A DNA stretch of 64,000 bases from Osedax fenrisi. Taxonomy: Eukaryota; Annelida; Polychaeta; Sabellida; Siboglinidae. Both the position numbers and the translations under genes were made by a program. Positions 41,510 through 53,356 of this stretch are shown piece after piece (positions within the stretch are counted from its first letter, which is position 1; each line of letters begins with the position of its first letter). Location: positions 20,864,021-20,928,020 of the forward strand of contig OZ025240.1 in assembly GCA_964019155.1 (NCBI GenBank). Reading direction: 5' to 3'. The notes under the pieces were generated by a model that was given only the letters and a program-made list of their open reading frames with translations, searched no databases and was not told where the DNA came from.

Positions 41510-42799
41510 TAAATAAATAGGCTTAAATAATTATATAAGTGTGTATATATTATAATAATTATATAATAATAATATATATTTATTGAATACAATACAAAAA
41601 GCGGATACAAATATGATTATTAATCTATGTGTTAATAATATCGAATATATACTATTAAAAAATATAAATTATTGAATGAATCATGATTGCATAAGTATTA
41701 TAAATTAATTAAAACATGCATAATTCCTATCTACACCATGTATTATTTTTACTATTTTTTTTGTGCATAACTTTTTTTTAAATAAAAATAAACTAAAATA
41801 CTTCTATTATAGAATTTAATAATATGTCTAATGATATCAAATTTATTATAATAGCATCAATATAAAAAATCGTATTCCTATGGTTTTATTTATATCGTAC
41901 AAATACATTATAGTTGGGTTATTCGTAGACTATAAATGTATAGTATTTACATTTTATACTAGTTTGGAAATATTAAAAATTATAGTAATATTACTAATAT
42001 TAGATATTATATAGGAAGGTTAAAATGAATTAATAATGTAATATAATGAAAAATAAATAACTTATTTAAAAACAAATATTTCGAAAATGTTACTATAGTA
42101 TCTTACTTACGATTCTATATTCAATAATATATAACATATATTTATATATTTATTTACTATATATATACATAGATAATTTATTAAAATATAATACCTACTA
42201 TATTTAATAATATACAAATTATTTATTATTATTCAAATTTTGAAATAATCTGAAATAATAATATTGAAATTTAAATAATTACTACTATTTCCTAAGTTTT
42301 TATGAGTCATACAAATCTTTGATTATAAATAGAAATTGATGTATATTTTTACAAAATAATAATAATATTTAATTCAAAATGTATATTTTTAATTAATAAC
42401 ATCTTTTATATTTTTATTCAATATATTTATTCTAAAGTACATTTAATATATTAATTCATAAATTGCCATTTGACATATACGCATTAAGTTGCTGTATTTC
42501 GGTAAAAACAGTGTGTCAACAGATTCCGTTTTTTTGTGTAACCAAGTATATACACGCAGAAATCTAAAAATGTAATTATTTATAGTCTATTCTCTATAAA
42601 ACCAAATGATAATTAAATATATTCATTATAATATAACGATTATTAAAATATTATTTAATTAGATACCAATTATTTCTCTAACATATAGTAATTCATAAAT
42701 TAAAGTAGGTGGTTGACACAAAATTGTCGGCCTAATCTTCGTGTCAGCGTATTCCGTATTTATATGCCCGTTTTGTCTTCTCATTCCGTATATTATATA

Positions 42800-42844
<45 letters not shown>

Positions 42845-44660
42845 AGCTTATTATTTATACAGATTTTATGTATATTTATTCAAATGTATTTTTTTCGGCA
42901 CTGCTTATTGATTACTAGAAGTTATGTATTCTTATTAAATATTAAACACTATATATAATGGTCCTATCCCTATCTGGGGATACGATGGATATGAGTTGTT
43001 CATTACTACAATATTACAACCTACATACCATATATATATATAGAAAATTGTATTATATATTTTATTATATTTATATTTTTTAGAAATGAAGATAAGCCAA
43101 TGTTAGTATTAAAAAATATATATATATATTGAGCTTATTATTTATACAGATTTTGTTTCATATATATATTTTAACTAATTTAGACATATAATATTAATCG
43201 TGTATAATATTATATTACGAATGTTTTAAATTGATATATAAATGTATATGACGAATAAAGTTTAGTTTATTAAGTATCGTTACAAAATAATAATTACTCC
43301 TGAAACTACCTCCTAAAATAAATAATAATTAATAACACACTAACAATAAAAACCAAAAAAAATGGAGATAAATAAAGTAATAACAAAATATAAAATATAG
43401 TAAAATAACGTATACAAGGATAACATATTCGAATAATATAAGAAAATTAGATATTATGATATTATGAATTGGAATTGAAATTAATGAAAATATCAGATCG
43501 GTTGTAGTGAAGAGATTCGTAGATATAATAATTATGATATATCATAATTTAGTTGGTAGTGATATAATCCCTTTAAATATGGATAAAAGTGTATTTGAGA
43601 TAAGCGATCAATTTAAAAAAAGGATCGTATTACATTTTCTATAATATTTTAATTTAATAATAAAATAAAGAGAAAATGCGAATATTACATTAACCAAAAA
43701 CAGGTAATATAAATAATGAAACGAGGAGTAAAGATACACTTAAGGATATGGAGTTACGGATTAGTCAGACACATTGAATATTACAGTTTATTATGCAAAT
43801 AATATTTTAAATTTAGAGATGCAAATATTTCGATGTATACATCAATATATTTAACATTATTATAATATAGTATATCATTATTCTTTATATAATGTGGCGA
43901 TTAGTCGATAGGATATGCATAAATATATGTATTGTTTAATTCAGAGACAGAGAGTATTTGAAAGACAATCACGGATAACTGTAATACATTTATACATACG
44001 AGTTTGATAATAAGGTATATCTAAAGTGTATTTAAGTAACTTCATATATGGTATGTTTATGAGAGAAATTAGATAAGTGAGCATTGCAAAATAATATTAA
44101 CAATAGAAAGGTGATAAATACTGAAATAATATGTGTTATGTACTATATTCACATTAATAAATTGGTCATTATAACCTATTAATATACATTATTTATTATA
44201 TACATTTATATAATCATTTATAATTTAATATACTATAAATAGTATAAGATAATATATCTCACTTCGTTATATATATATATTATATAGTATATACATTTAT
44301 TAAATTATTATTTTTAGAAATGAAAATAGTAAACACCTTTGTTTACACTTAACATTTCTATTTGATTGCACGCCTATATTATCATTACGTTGTGTATTAT
44401 TATAAATAATATTGTTACATGATATATTTGGTTTTTTATATATTGAATTATAGATGAATTAATTAATTGTTCATAATCTAGGTCTAGATTAGATTTTGAA
44501 TATTTTCGACATTACAATTCTTTATATTTAATTATAATCTAGGTAATATGTACTTTCTAGGGTGTAAATCTAAGATATATTGCAAAATAATTGTGTTATT
44601 AGTTAAATCAATATTGTTTTGTGATCTAGGACCTGTATATAAATCATAACAATAGCTATT
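41510..44660. other. A+T-rich stretch, no gene recognised
   Basis: A (TA)n lies at about 42803-42841. TTGAGCTTATTATTTATACA occurs after (TA)n at 42842 and again near 43131. TTAGAAATGAAAAT-type words recur near 43081, 44315 and 45488, suggesting an old dispersed repeat. Confidence 0.45.
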
Positions 44661-44669
44661 CGAGATATT

Positions 44670-45230
44670 CTAAGTAATAGTGTCGCATGGTTGCATGTCT
44701 TTAATAGTGTTTATTTGAATGTTGTTATTATGTAAAATGTTAGTTTGTATATTGTCAATGTAATCTGATAAATGTGGTGTATATAAATGTATGGGCAAAG
44801 TATCGTTAGAGTCATAGTTAGTATTGTTAGTATCAGTAATGTTATCAGTATCGTATGTATCTTCAGTATCGTTATTGGGAGTATTAGTTAGTAGATTGTC
44901 TATGTTCAAAGCAGGCTGTACACTATGATTTATATTAACATGTGTCTGGAATGATCAAACCATTAATTTTTACTTCGAAGATGACCTATGAGTTGCGATA
45001 GCCTGTAGAGACATATCATTAAACCTCTCCACTATTTCTTTATTGGTTGGAAACTTCTTCGAGTTAATTTTTTTTTGGAGAGTATATAAATTTCGATGAA
45101 CGCAGGCTTTCTCGATACGCCTTCAGACCAACGTTGTCTCGACTGGGACGTGATGTTGTTTAATATCGTATCTGTGTACTCAGTATGGTTGCATGTTCAT
45201 GCATACGTCGACGATGAATTGCAAGTCCAC
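44670..45230 (-). pseudogene. Possible N-terminal relic of an R2/NeSL-type LINE
   Basis: Minus strand, from 45230 down: FKGTRGLAIHRRRMHEH has the second half of a C2H2 finger (F-x(2-3)-R-G-L-x2-H-x3-H). Beyond a frame change comes VETTLV, stop, RRIEKACVHRNLYT and PTNKEIVERFNDMSLQAIAT, which resembles the Myb-like segment after the finger in R2-type elements. An Asn/Asp/Thr-rich frame of about 79 codons (44909-44670) follows. I found no RT downstream. The match is by motif only and could be chance or another zinc-finger retroelement. Confidence 0.3.
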
Positions 45231-45421
45231 GAGTTCCCTTGAACTGCTTTCAACTGGTTATGCCATATCCTTCATTGGGTTGATTCATTAGGGCGTATAG
45301 AATCTATATGTAAAGTTTATTGAGAGGATCTAATTCAGCCAGTTAAGAATATTATAAAAAAAAAGGAATTAATGTATATGAAAGTGAAACGCGACCATTC
45401 ATGGTGAATGACAGCACATGA

Positions 45422-45454
<33 letters not shown>

Positions 45455-45659
45455 ATGTATTTTATATATATTAAATTATTATTTTTTAGAAATGAAAATA
45501 TGCCCATGTTAGTATAAATATACAATTAATATATTAGTATATATTAATTGAAGCTTTGTATATATATTAGTTATATACTATATATATATATATATAAATG
45601 TCCTTAACATATTTCCTTAGAATATTGAATATATTACAGTTATGATAGTATACCACTTA

Positions 45660-45663
45660 CATT

Positions 45664-45704
<41 letters not shown>
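45660..45704. repeat. (TA)n microsatellite
   Basis: TA tract just before the old LINE relic. Confidence 0.9.
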
Positions 45705-45705
<1 letters not shown>

Positions 45706-45739
45706 AAATACAGCTATTATACTCGGGTTATAAACGATC

Positions 45740-46523
45740 TTTCTTCTGATAAACGACGACTTTCAGATTGGCTAATAAATTGCTATCTCCCCCCAAAATC
45801 TGCGTTATTACCATCTATAACTTACATTCATCCATTACAATTAGGATGTCTCTTCTCCACAACACTTCTAATAATATTGACTACATCATAATAAATATCA
45901 AAAACCATAAACACACTGCCAAATATCCTTCAATCATAGTTAACCCAACCATATCTGCTTTCTTACGTTGTTTTCATCCGCTACATATATCTCTCATATC
46001 TAATCGCATACATGTGTCTATTTCAATATATCTCTATTATCCTTTTTCATTATCTACTTTTAAACTTTATTCCGATTATCTTATTTAAACAATTTGTATC
46101 ATCATCATATATTCCCTAAATTCCGGTAAATCCTACTGTATATTCTATTTTTAAACAAGTAATATTCACTTCGAATCTTAAAAAAATTCACTAGTTCCAG
46201 AATTACTTCTCAATTATCGGTCAATTTCTCAGCTATCTTTGGTAAATAACATTTTAGAATGAGTTTTCTCTCTTGAACTAATCTCCTATTAAACCAAAAC
46301 AAATCTCATTATTCCTTTGCACAGTGGTTTTCACCGAGGACACAATATAGAAACATTACTACTGAAAGTAATGTATGTCATCGCTTTTACCCTAACTACT
46401 AACAATCGCTGTCAACTAGTCATTCTGGACATATCCAGTATTTTCGATACGCTTGACCATCACATTTTACTATCCTGCCTAAACCTGCTATGAGTTAGAT
46501 ACATAGCCCTCTCATTGTTTACT
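45740..46523 (+). pseudogene. Old L2/CR1-like LINE, first half (up to RT motif A)
   Basis: Through stops and shifts I read LLNYRSISQLS (about 46207), an LHSGFHRGHNIETLLLK segment, motif A VILDISSIFDTLDHHILLSCL (from about 46420), then ALSLFT at 46507-46523. The expected next residues resume at 48185, so this is the 5' half of one LINE interrupted by another. The segment 45768-46088 belongs to the same relic region but is too decayed to align. Confidence 0.7.
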
Positions 46524-48035
46524 ATATATAAATCTATTCCTCTTACATTACTACGTTCTTCTATTTCATACTTGATAATTCCTATTACTAATATATTTCG
46601 CTCATCGCTTATCTCCTCAGTTGTTCCTCCAAGTATGAAACAAGCATATATTACTCCAATTATTAAGAAGTCTACTCTTGATTCCTCTATTCTATCTAAT
46701 TATCGTCCAATTTCTCAACTATCATCCCTTTCTAAAACTCTTGAGCGCATTGTAAGTAAACAATTAGTTCATTATATAACTTCTAATTCGATAGCTGATC
46801 CTTTACAAAGTGCTTATCTTCCTAATCGTGGAACGGAAACAGCGCTTAATTTGATTTTTAATGATATAATACTGTCGCTAGACAAAAAAATGCCATGCTA
46901 CTTAATATTACTTGATCTATCTAGTGCTTTTGACACTCTGGATCATACAATTTTATCATGTCGGCTTAAAGAGATAGGTATTCATGGACAGGTGCACAAT
47001 TGGTTAATGTCTTTTGTAACATCTCGTTTTTCATCAATTAAGATTAATGACAATTTTTCAAAATCATTTATGCACACTCATGGTGTTCCTCAAGGATCTG
47101 TTCTGGGCCCAATACTTTTCTTGATTTATATATTACCTGTTTCTTCTATTTTTAAAAAATATCCTTACATTCACTATCATCTATATGCTGATGATTTACA
47201 GCTTTATACTTCCTTTCCTCAATCTACTGATCACGCTATAATCCAATACAACATTAAAAACTGTATTACTGATATACAAAATTGGTTCACTAGTAATTCA
47301 TTATCCTTAAATGTCTCAAAAACTGATACTATTTTATTCTCTAAAATACCTTCAATTGTTAAAATAACTGATAGTTTTCTTGCCACGCTGCCTTTATCTA
47401 ATAAAATCACAACACTCGGTATAACAATTGACTCTATTATGAAATATGACAGTCACATTCTTAATGTTATTCGTACTGCTAATTATTATTTATATAATAT
47501 ACATAAGGCTCGTGCTAAGCTCTCCTTTGATATCACTAAATCACTTATATATTCATTGGTTTTTAGTAGATTCGACTACTGCAATTCACTTTTTGTTTTT
47601 GTCCCTGATAATATTATGATAAAATTCGAAAAAATTCAAAGGAGAGCTGTTCGTGTTTTATATAAAATTAAAAATAATATAAATACTAATACGGGTAGTA
47701 ACTATATATCTATATCACATATTATGTTAACCCTTGGTTGGCTCAGATATCGTGATCTTTGTAAACTAAAATTGTTATGTTTAGCTCATAAAGCTATCTA
47801 CACGGGTGAACCTAAGTATCTGGCTGAATTATTATCAATTGCTACCAGTAGCAGACCAAGACGGGATTGCCATGCAATGAAACTTGTTTTGCCTCATACA
47901 AATTCATGTTTTGGTAACTCTGCTTTTTCTGTTGCGGTACCAACTCTATGGAATTTACTTCCGAATATTATTCGTACGACAACTTCTCGATCTCAATTCA
48001 AAAGTAGACTCTTTAAACATTATTTAGTGAAATGA
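46524..48035 (+). CDS. LINE reverse transcriptase, L2/CR1-like, 5'-truncated but open
   Basis: About 503 open codons. Order: SIPLTLLRSS, PPSMKQAYITPIIKKS, NYRPISQLSSLSKTLERIV, LQSAYLPNRGTETAL, motif A ILLDLSSAFDTLDH (catalytic Asp at about residue 131 of this fragment), HGVPQGSVLGP (motif B), YHLYADDLQLY (motif C), NWFTSNSLSLNVSKTD, the TLGITID segment, FSRFDYCNSLF, and the C-terminal TLWNLLPNIIR and FKSRLFKHYL. All RT catalytic residues are present. The endonuclease and ORF1 are missing, so it is a dead-on-arrival copy with an undamaged frame, which implies recent insertion. It has no natural start codon. Same family type as the relics at 13.4 and 45.7/48.2 kb. Confidence 0.9.
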   Translation: MYKSIPLTLLRSSISYLIIPITNIFRSSLISSVVPPSMKQAYITPIIKKSTLDSSILSNYRPISQLSSLSKTLERIVSKQLVHYITSNSIADPLQSAYLPNRGTETALNLIFNDIILSLDKKMPCYLILLDLSSAFDTLDHTILSCRLKEIGIHGQVHNWLMSFVTSRFSSIKINDNFSKSFMHTHGVPQGSVLGPILFLIYILPVSSIFKKYPYIHYHLYADDLQLYTSFPQSTDHAIIQYNIKNCITDIQNWFTSNSLSLNVSKTDTILFSKIPSIVKITDSFLATLPLSNKITTLGITIDSIMKYDSHILNVIRTANYYLYNIHKARAKLSFDITKSLIYSLVFSRFDYCNSLFVFVPDNIMIKFEKIQRRAVRVLYKIKNNINTNTGSNYISISHIMLTLGWLRYRDLCKLKLLCLAHKAIYTGEPKYLAELLSIATSSRPRRDCHAMKLVLPHTNSCFGNSAFSVAVPTLWNLLPNIIRTTTSRSQFKSRLFKHYLVK

Positions 48036-48181
48036 ATATATATTTTGCGATTACTGTTATCTTCGTTTATATGTTATATTATTATATTATTATTATTATT
48101 ATTATTATTGTTATGACGTCGAAAAATGATTTTCATTTATGAAGTCTCTAAACAAATAAATAAATAAATAAATAAATAAAT
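46524..48181 (+). mobile_element. Younger LINE nested inside the old LINE
   Basis: 5'-truncated at the start of the RT domain and ending in a 3' UTR (GTCTCTAAACAAAT) with an (AAAT)n tail (about 48152-48181). Same orientation as the host LINE. Joining 46523 to 48185 restores an ALSLFT-YQAYRS order like the intact family, so the insertion removed little or nothing. Confidence 0.85.
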
Positions 48182-48184
48182 ATC

Positions 48185-49200
48185 AAGCTTACCGTAGCAA
48201 CAGTACAACAAATATAATTATTTGTCTTCCCCTTCTTCTATTAAATATGGTATTCCCAGGATCAATACTTGGTCCTTCACTTTTCTATATTTATTTGTAT
48301 TCGCTACCATCAATACTATCTATATTTACAATTATATACCATCTATATATATATATATATATATATATATTACATACAATATATATATTTCATCAATATT
48401 CTCAATGTCTCAATATTCAACTTTCCAATAATACTAATGACATTAAAGAATGGCTTATTTCTACAATCTTCTTCCTAATGGCTCCAATACTACATTGAAT
48501 CTTTCTCCAAATCATACTTACTACCCTCCTTTTTTATTAATAACATTGTAATATATTCGTCTCCTAATGCATACATCTTAGGTGTACTTTTTGATTCTAC
48601 TATTTCCTTTATTCCTCATATTACTGCCATCACTAAATATGCAAATTATAAACTTTTTAGAATTAGAAAAATACGATAATCAATTACTCTTTGTAATCAA
48701 TAACTCTTTTTCTATAACTTTAGTTAATTCCCTCATCCTCTCATGTATATATTACTATTCTTCACTCCTCTTCAATATTCCATTATCTTCTATCTCTCCC
48801 CTACATCGAATTATTCGTTCATCATTCCATACGACATATAGGATAACATACGCATTCGATATCATGTATCTACTTCCTCATACCAACACTTATCTATCTG
48901 GTTCCCATTTAATAAACTATTATCGCAAGTTTGCTTATCGCATACTATATAGTGTTCATTCTTCAATATACTCTTCAAATTATCCATTCTAAATATATCA
49001 GTTTCTATAGTACAAAAATATTCTCTGCCATCTCTTAGAAACCATGTATCTTATATCATGTAAACCATCTACCCTATTCTCCATCCCTCAAAAATGAATA
49101 CCTGGGCCCTGAGTTATATTGGTCCTAAACTATGTAATTCACACCCACCCTATAGGGTAATATATATATTAGATCCATAAAATCGCTAAAAATTCAATTC
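48185..49200 (+). pseudogene. Old L2/CR1-like LINE, second half
   Basis: Resumes with motif B as FPGSILGPSLFYIYL (about 48250), then TIIYHLY followed at once by (TA)n where ADD should be (about 48343-48370). Beyond it: NNTNDIKEWL, ILGVLFDSTISFIPHI, AITKYANYKLFRIRKI, and ALSYIGPKLCNS near 49110, the C-terminal WN-LP region. Multiple shifts and stops. Confidence 0.75.
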
Positions 49201-49310
49201 AATATATATAAAATAATCTATTGACAATGTTATATCCAAAAAAGTGAATAGCTTAATTAAGAATTATTCATTATCACCCGTTGAAAGTAAAGTGGGAAAG
49301 AAACTAAGGG

Positions 49311-49315
<5 letters not shown>

Positions 49316-49361
<46 letters not shown>
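49316..49361. repeat. (TA)n microsatellite
   Basis: TA tract in otherwise unrecognised sequence. Confidence 0.9.
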
Positions 49362-49366
<5 letters not shown>

Positions 49367-49619
49367 ACGAGCACTTTTATCAATGCGTCTAGTCGTTATG
49401 TTTATACAAATGATCCACAAGTGTGTTTATATTACTCAACTTTATTTCAATTAGATCAACCTGATATAGGGAATAACATATAGTAATAATAATCATAATA
49501 ATAATAATAACCGTATATCTGGGTTCGACGAATCTCGTATAATATGATATCAAGAATAAACGTACACTAATAATGTCTGATGTGTAACTGATGCAGGCGA
49601 ATTATAACAGAATACGTTT

Positions 49620-49745
49620 AATGATTTCGGTTACACATCAGTGCGTTTCTCTAACAAAGCATAGTGGCCGTACACATAACCCGAATGCATTAGTGTGTTT
49701 CTCGAACACAATATAGTGGTCGTGTACATAACGAATGCATCATTA
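49620..49745. repeat. Imperfect tandem duplication of about 60 bp
   Basis: GCGTTTCTCTAACAAAGCATAGTGGCCGT and GTGTTTCTCGAACACAATATAGTGGTCGT start matching blocks, each followed by ACATAAC...GAATGCAT. Confidence 0.65.
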
Positions 49746-49801
49746 TGGTTTTAATTGCAATATACATGTGTCTAGGTTTATATTATCATGAATCACTCTA
49801 T

Positions 49802-49869
<68 letters not shown>

Positions 49870-50929
49870 AATATATATATATATATTATATTAAGGCGGT
49901 TATTTTAAATTGATTGAATTCTACGATATTCACTTTGCAATATACCATAAGAGAAGTTGAGTGTAATGAACTTATTTATTGTATGGATAACGTTGATAAG
50001 TATATATTTATGTTTATATACAAATATATGTTATTGTGTGTATATATATATATATATATAGTGGCGTTTACGTATCTACTACTAATCAATTTACTTCGAT
50101 CTAAATTACTAAAGAAATACGCGTTTCATTCATTTATTATAATTTCCTCGTGGTAACTGTCGATATCAGGTTATTCGCATACATCTGCTCGCTTCGACCG
50201 CTAGCTCAAAAAGGAAGTTCACCTTGGAACAATTCCAGATGTCACGCCCACAATATGTTAAGGGGCGTGCCAGATAAATAATAATAATAATACGGTTGGA
50301 GTCGGTAGCGCTCCAGAAGCAGGTCGTATCGTCCCAGCAGCAGCTCGTCGGTCGCAGTCGTCGTCGTGGTCGCAGGGTGAAGATCGGGATACGTGGTGGA
50401 GGAAATACGTGGTGACGGAATACGTGGTGGGGGAAATACGTGGTGACGGAATACGTGGTGGGGGAAATACGTGGTGACGGAATACGTGGGGGGACAGTTA
50501 TACATAAACATTTCAACAAACACTGACAATATCCTAGCGCCATTATATATTATATATATATATATATGTAACATTCATTCTCACAATCATCCTGCCTTAA
50601 TACCACACCGCGCCGCCAATCTAATATAAACTCATTTGAACACACACTCATACAAAATACACTACATCAAATACCTCCCGGACAACGATTGTAGTGCCCA
50701 CACTAAACGTACTACTAATATATAACAGAATATAGTATAATATAAGATGGATATAATATGATAATGATACTGATATAATATAATGATATAATAATGATAA
50801 TGATACATAATAATTAATTAAAGATAATGTGCCGGAATCGTGTCGGAGGTGGCCATGGAGGTGGCAATACATGCATAGTGTATTTCGGTGATGGCATCCC
50901 GGATGTCATGGGTGTCGTGTGGATAAACG

Positions 50930-51125
50930 CAGGGGTCACGGGGGTCGATGGTGACGTCGAGCGGGTCACGGGGGTCGTGGGGATAAACGCGGGTGTCACG
51001 GGGGTCTATGGTGACGTCGAGCGGGTCACGGGGGTCGTGGGGATAAACGCGGGGGTCACGGGGGTCGATGGTGACGTCGAGCGGTTCACGGGGGTCATGG
51101 GGATAAACGCGGGGGTCACGGGGGT
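50930..51125. repeat. 60-bp coding-like minisatellite (also 52844-53039)
   Basis: About three and a quarter units containing GGGTCACGGGGGTC, GATGGTGACGTCGAGC and GTGGGGATAAACGCG. Antisense it encodes a 20-residue Thr/Pro/Ser-rich repeat downstream of gag. The Gly/Val-rich plus-strand frame is its shadow. The third array unit retains only the edge of it. Confidence 0.85.
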
Positions 51126-51442
51126 CGAGGGAGAAGGTATCGCCGATATCGAGGGGAAGTCATCGCTGGCGTCGGGGAAGAAGGTATCGCGGGTTTCCCA
51201 TAGAGTTCGCTCAACATCTCTATCAGGTCTGCCCAGTCACTCTTATGCGTAACGCCTTCGACTCGTAACTCACGCAGTGCAATCCCTCTGACATGTTCCA
51301 ACAGAAACCCTGACCGGTGTGCCACGGGGAATCTGGTCTCCTCGAGATGACTTTCCAGCGTCTCGACCCACACTTCCAAATTCTCGTCTAGATCGCCCGA
51401 GAACGTTGGCATTTGCCTTCGCGTTATGTATTTGATACCCAT
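51116..51442 (-). CDS. Retrotransposon gag N-terminal domain, copy 1
   Basis: About 108 codons from the ATG at 51442. The sequence around MPTFSGD, VWVETLESHL, FLLEHVRGIALREL and WADLIEMLSELYG has the spacing of the retrotransposon gag (capsid-like) domain: an aromatic/Gly start, Trp-containing helix, A-x-x-L-x-G-A-like helix and a W-x-x-L...L-x-x-x-Y/F-G end. It stops at 51116 in CCCCCG-TGA just as it enters a Pro/Thr/Ser-rich 60-bp repeat; in the next frame the repeat reads on openly (TPVTPAFIPTTPVTRSTS), so a single-base shift may have cut a longer gag. Upstream in frame lies a 36-bp duplication (STRIQFSL twice). Gag would form the particle if supplied with pol by another element. Confidence 0.7.
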   Translation of the reverse strand: MGIKYITRRQMPTFSGDLDENLEVWVETLESHLEETRFPVAHRSGFLLEHVRGIALRELRVEGVTHKSDWADLIEMLSELYGKPAIPSSPTPAMTSPRYRRYLLPRPP

Positions 51443-51940
51443 GTTATACAATTTCACTAATGTTACTATAATGTTTTTAGAAACCAAGAAAAATAATTTT
51501 AAACTGAATTGTATACGAGTGGAAACTAAAAATAATGTTAAACTGAATTGTATTCGAGTGGAAATTAACGAAAGCTGCAATTCAATGCGATTCGTGATTC
51601 AATATAAAATTCTATAGGCGTGTTACGTAACCAAACGATATATAGAAATATTAGTTTATAATAAACTACTTATTTAAATTGTAAACAATTCGTAATTCGT
51701 ACTTACATATATATAATATATTGTATATAATATATTGTTGGATATATATTTATATATATAATATGGATATATATTTACATATATAAATATAGTTGTACGG
51801 TTATATAGTTTGTAATATGATACATAATAAGGTATATTATAAATATTAATATGGATATTTGTCAGTTATTTTCGAACGTTTATATAACTAACGGTTATAT
51901 CGCTCGCTCTCGCTCTCAATCTCCTTGGGATATTCTCCTC

Positions 51941-51963
51941 TTCGATCCTGTTCGCCAGCGCCA
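51941..51963 (-). other. Primer binding site matching a tRNA 3' end
   Basis: Minus strand TGGCGCTGGCGAACAGG and onward, two bases after the LTR end. The plus strand reads as the 3' part of a tRNA: T-loop TTCGATC, T-stem CTGTT, acceptor CGCCAGC, discriminator G, CCA. The T-loop and C61 are canonical. Discriminator G suggests tRNA-Ser, which is an inference. Repeated at 53855-53877. Confidence 0.8.
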
Positions 51964-51965
51964 AA

Positions 51966-52585
51966 TGTAGTATAGTGGCGTTTACGTATCTACTACTAAT
52001 CAATTTACTTCGATCTAAATTACTAAAGAAATACGCGTTTCATTCATTTATTATAATTTCCTCGTGGTAACTGTCGATATCAGGTTATTCGCATACGTCT
52101 GCTCGCTTCGACCGCTAGCTCAAAAAGGAAGTTCACCTTGGAACAATTCCAGATGTCACGCCCACAATATGTTAAGGGGCGTGCCAGATAAATAATAATA
52201 ATAATACGGTTGGAGTCGGTAGCGCTCCAGAAGCAGGTCGTATCGTCCCAGCAGCAGCTCGTCGGTCGCAGTCGTAGTCGTGGTCGCAGGGTGAAGATCG
52301 GGATACGTGGTGGAGGAAATACTTGGTGACGGAATACGTGGTGGGGGAAATACGTGGTGACGGAATACGTGGTGGGGGAAATACGTGGTGACGGAATACG
52401 TGGGGGGACAGTTATACATAAACATTTCAACAAACACTGACAATATCCTAGCGCCATTATATATTATATATATATATATATGTAACATTCATTCTCACAA
52501 TCATCCTGCCTTAATACCACACCGCGCCGCCAATCTAATATAAACTCATTTGAACACACACTCATACAAAATACACTACATCAAA
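51966..52585 (-). repeat. LTR, middle copy (others 50061-50671 and 53880-54497)
   Basis: On the minus strand the LTR starts at TG(A)TGTAGTGTATTTTG and ends CCACTATACTACA. It is followed by TT and the primer site. In the copy at 53880-54497 the 5' end reads TGTGATGTAG directly after GGGAGGTA; in the two others TGTG has become TTTG. Within the LTR lie an approximately 31-bp repeat of AATACGTGGTGACGG / AATACGTGGTGGGGGA words (52313-52402) and a (TA)n. Confidence 0.8.
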
Positions 52586-53029
52586 TACCTCCCGGACAAC
52601 GATTGTAGTGCCCACACTAAACGTACTACTAATATATAACAGAATATAGTATAATATAAGATGGATATAATATGATAATGATACTGATATAATATAATGA
52701 TATAATAATGATAATGATACATAATAATTAATTAAAGATAATGTGCCGGAATCGTGTCGGAGGTGGCCATGGAGGTGGCAATACATGCATAGTGTATTTC
52801 GGTGATGGCATCCCGGATGTCATGGGTGTCGTGTGGATAAACGCAGGGGTCACGGGGGTCGATGGTGACGTCGAGCGGGTCACGGGGGTCGTGGGGATAA
52901 ACGCGGGTGTCACGGGGGTCTATGGTGACGTCGAGCGGGTCACGGGGGTCGTGGGGATAAACGCGGGGGTCACGGGGGTCGATGGTGACGTCGAGCGGTT
53001 CACGGGGGTCATGGGGATAAACGCGGGGG

Positions 53030-53356
53030 TCACGGGGGTCGAGGGAGAAGGTATCGCCGATATCGAGGGGAAGTCATCGCTGGCGTCGGGGAAGAAGGTA
53101 TCGCGGGTTTCCCATAGAGTTCGCTCAACATCTCTATCAGGTCTGCCCAGTCACTCTTATGCGTAACGCCTTCGACTCGTAACTCACGCAGTGCAATCCC
53201 TCTGACATGTTCCAACAGAAACCCTGACCGGTGTGCCACGGGGAATCTGGTCTCCTCGAGATGACTTTCCAGCGTCTCGACCCACACTTCCAAATTCTCG
53301 TCTAGATCGCCCGAGAACGTTGGCATTTGCCTTCGCGTTATGTATTTGATACCCAT
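53030..53356 (-). CDS. Retrotransposon gag N-terminal domain, copy 2
   Basis: Same protein as at 51442-51116, residue for residue in the frame I read, displaced by 1914 bp. It ends at the same TGA and has the same upstream duplication, so the truncated form was fixed before the array formed. The primer site at 53855-53877 and LTR at 53880-54497 lie upstream in transcription order. The corresponding gag of the third, outermost unit has been deleted. Confidence 0.7.
   Translation of the reverse strand: MGIKYITRRQMPTFSGDLDENLEVWVETLESHLEETRFPVAHRSGFLLEHVRGIALRELRVEGVTHKSDWADLIEMLSELYGKPAIPSSPTPAMTSPRYRRYLLPRPP

Noticed and set aside
50827..51252. Gly/Val-rich plus-strand frame of 141 codons (repeated at 52741)
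   Set aside because: Antisense shadow of the 60-bp repeat behind gag; gag on the minus strand explains the region.
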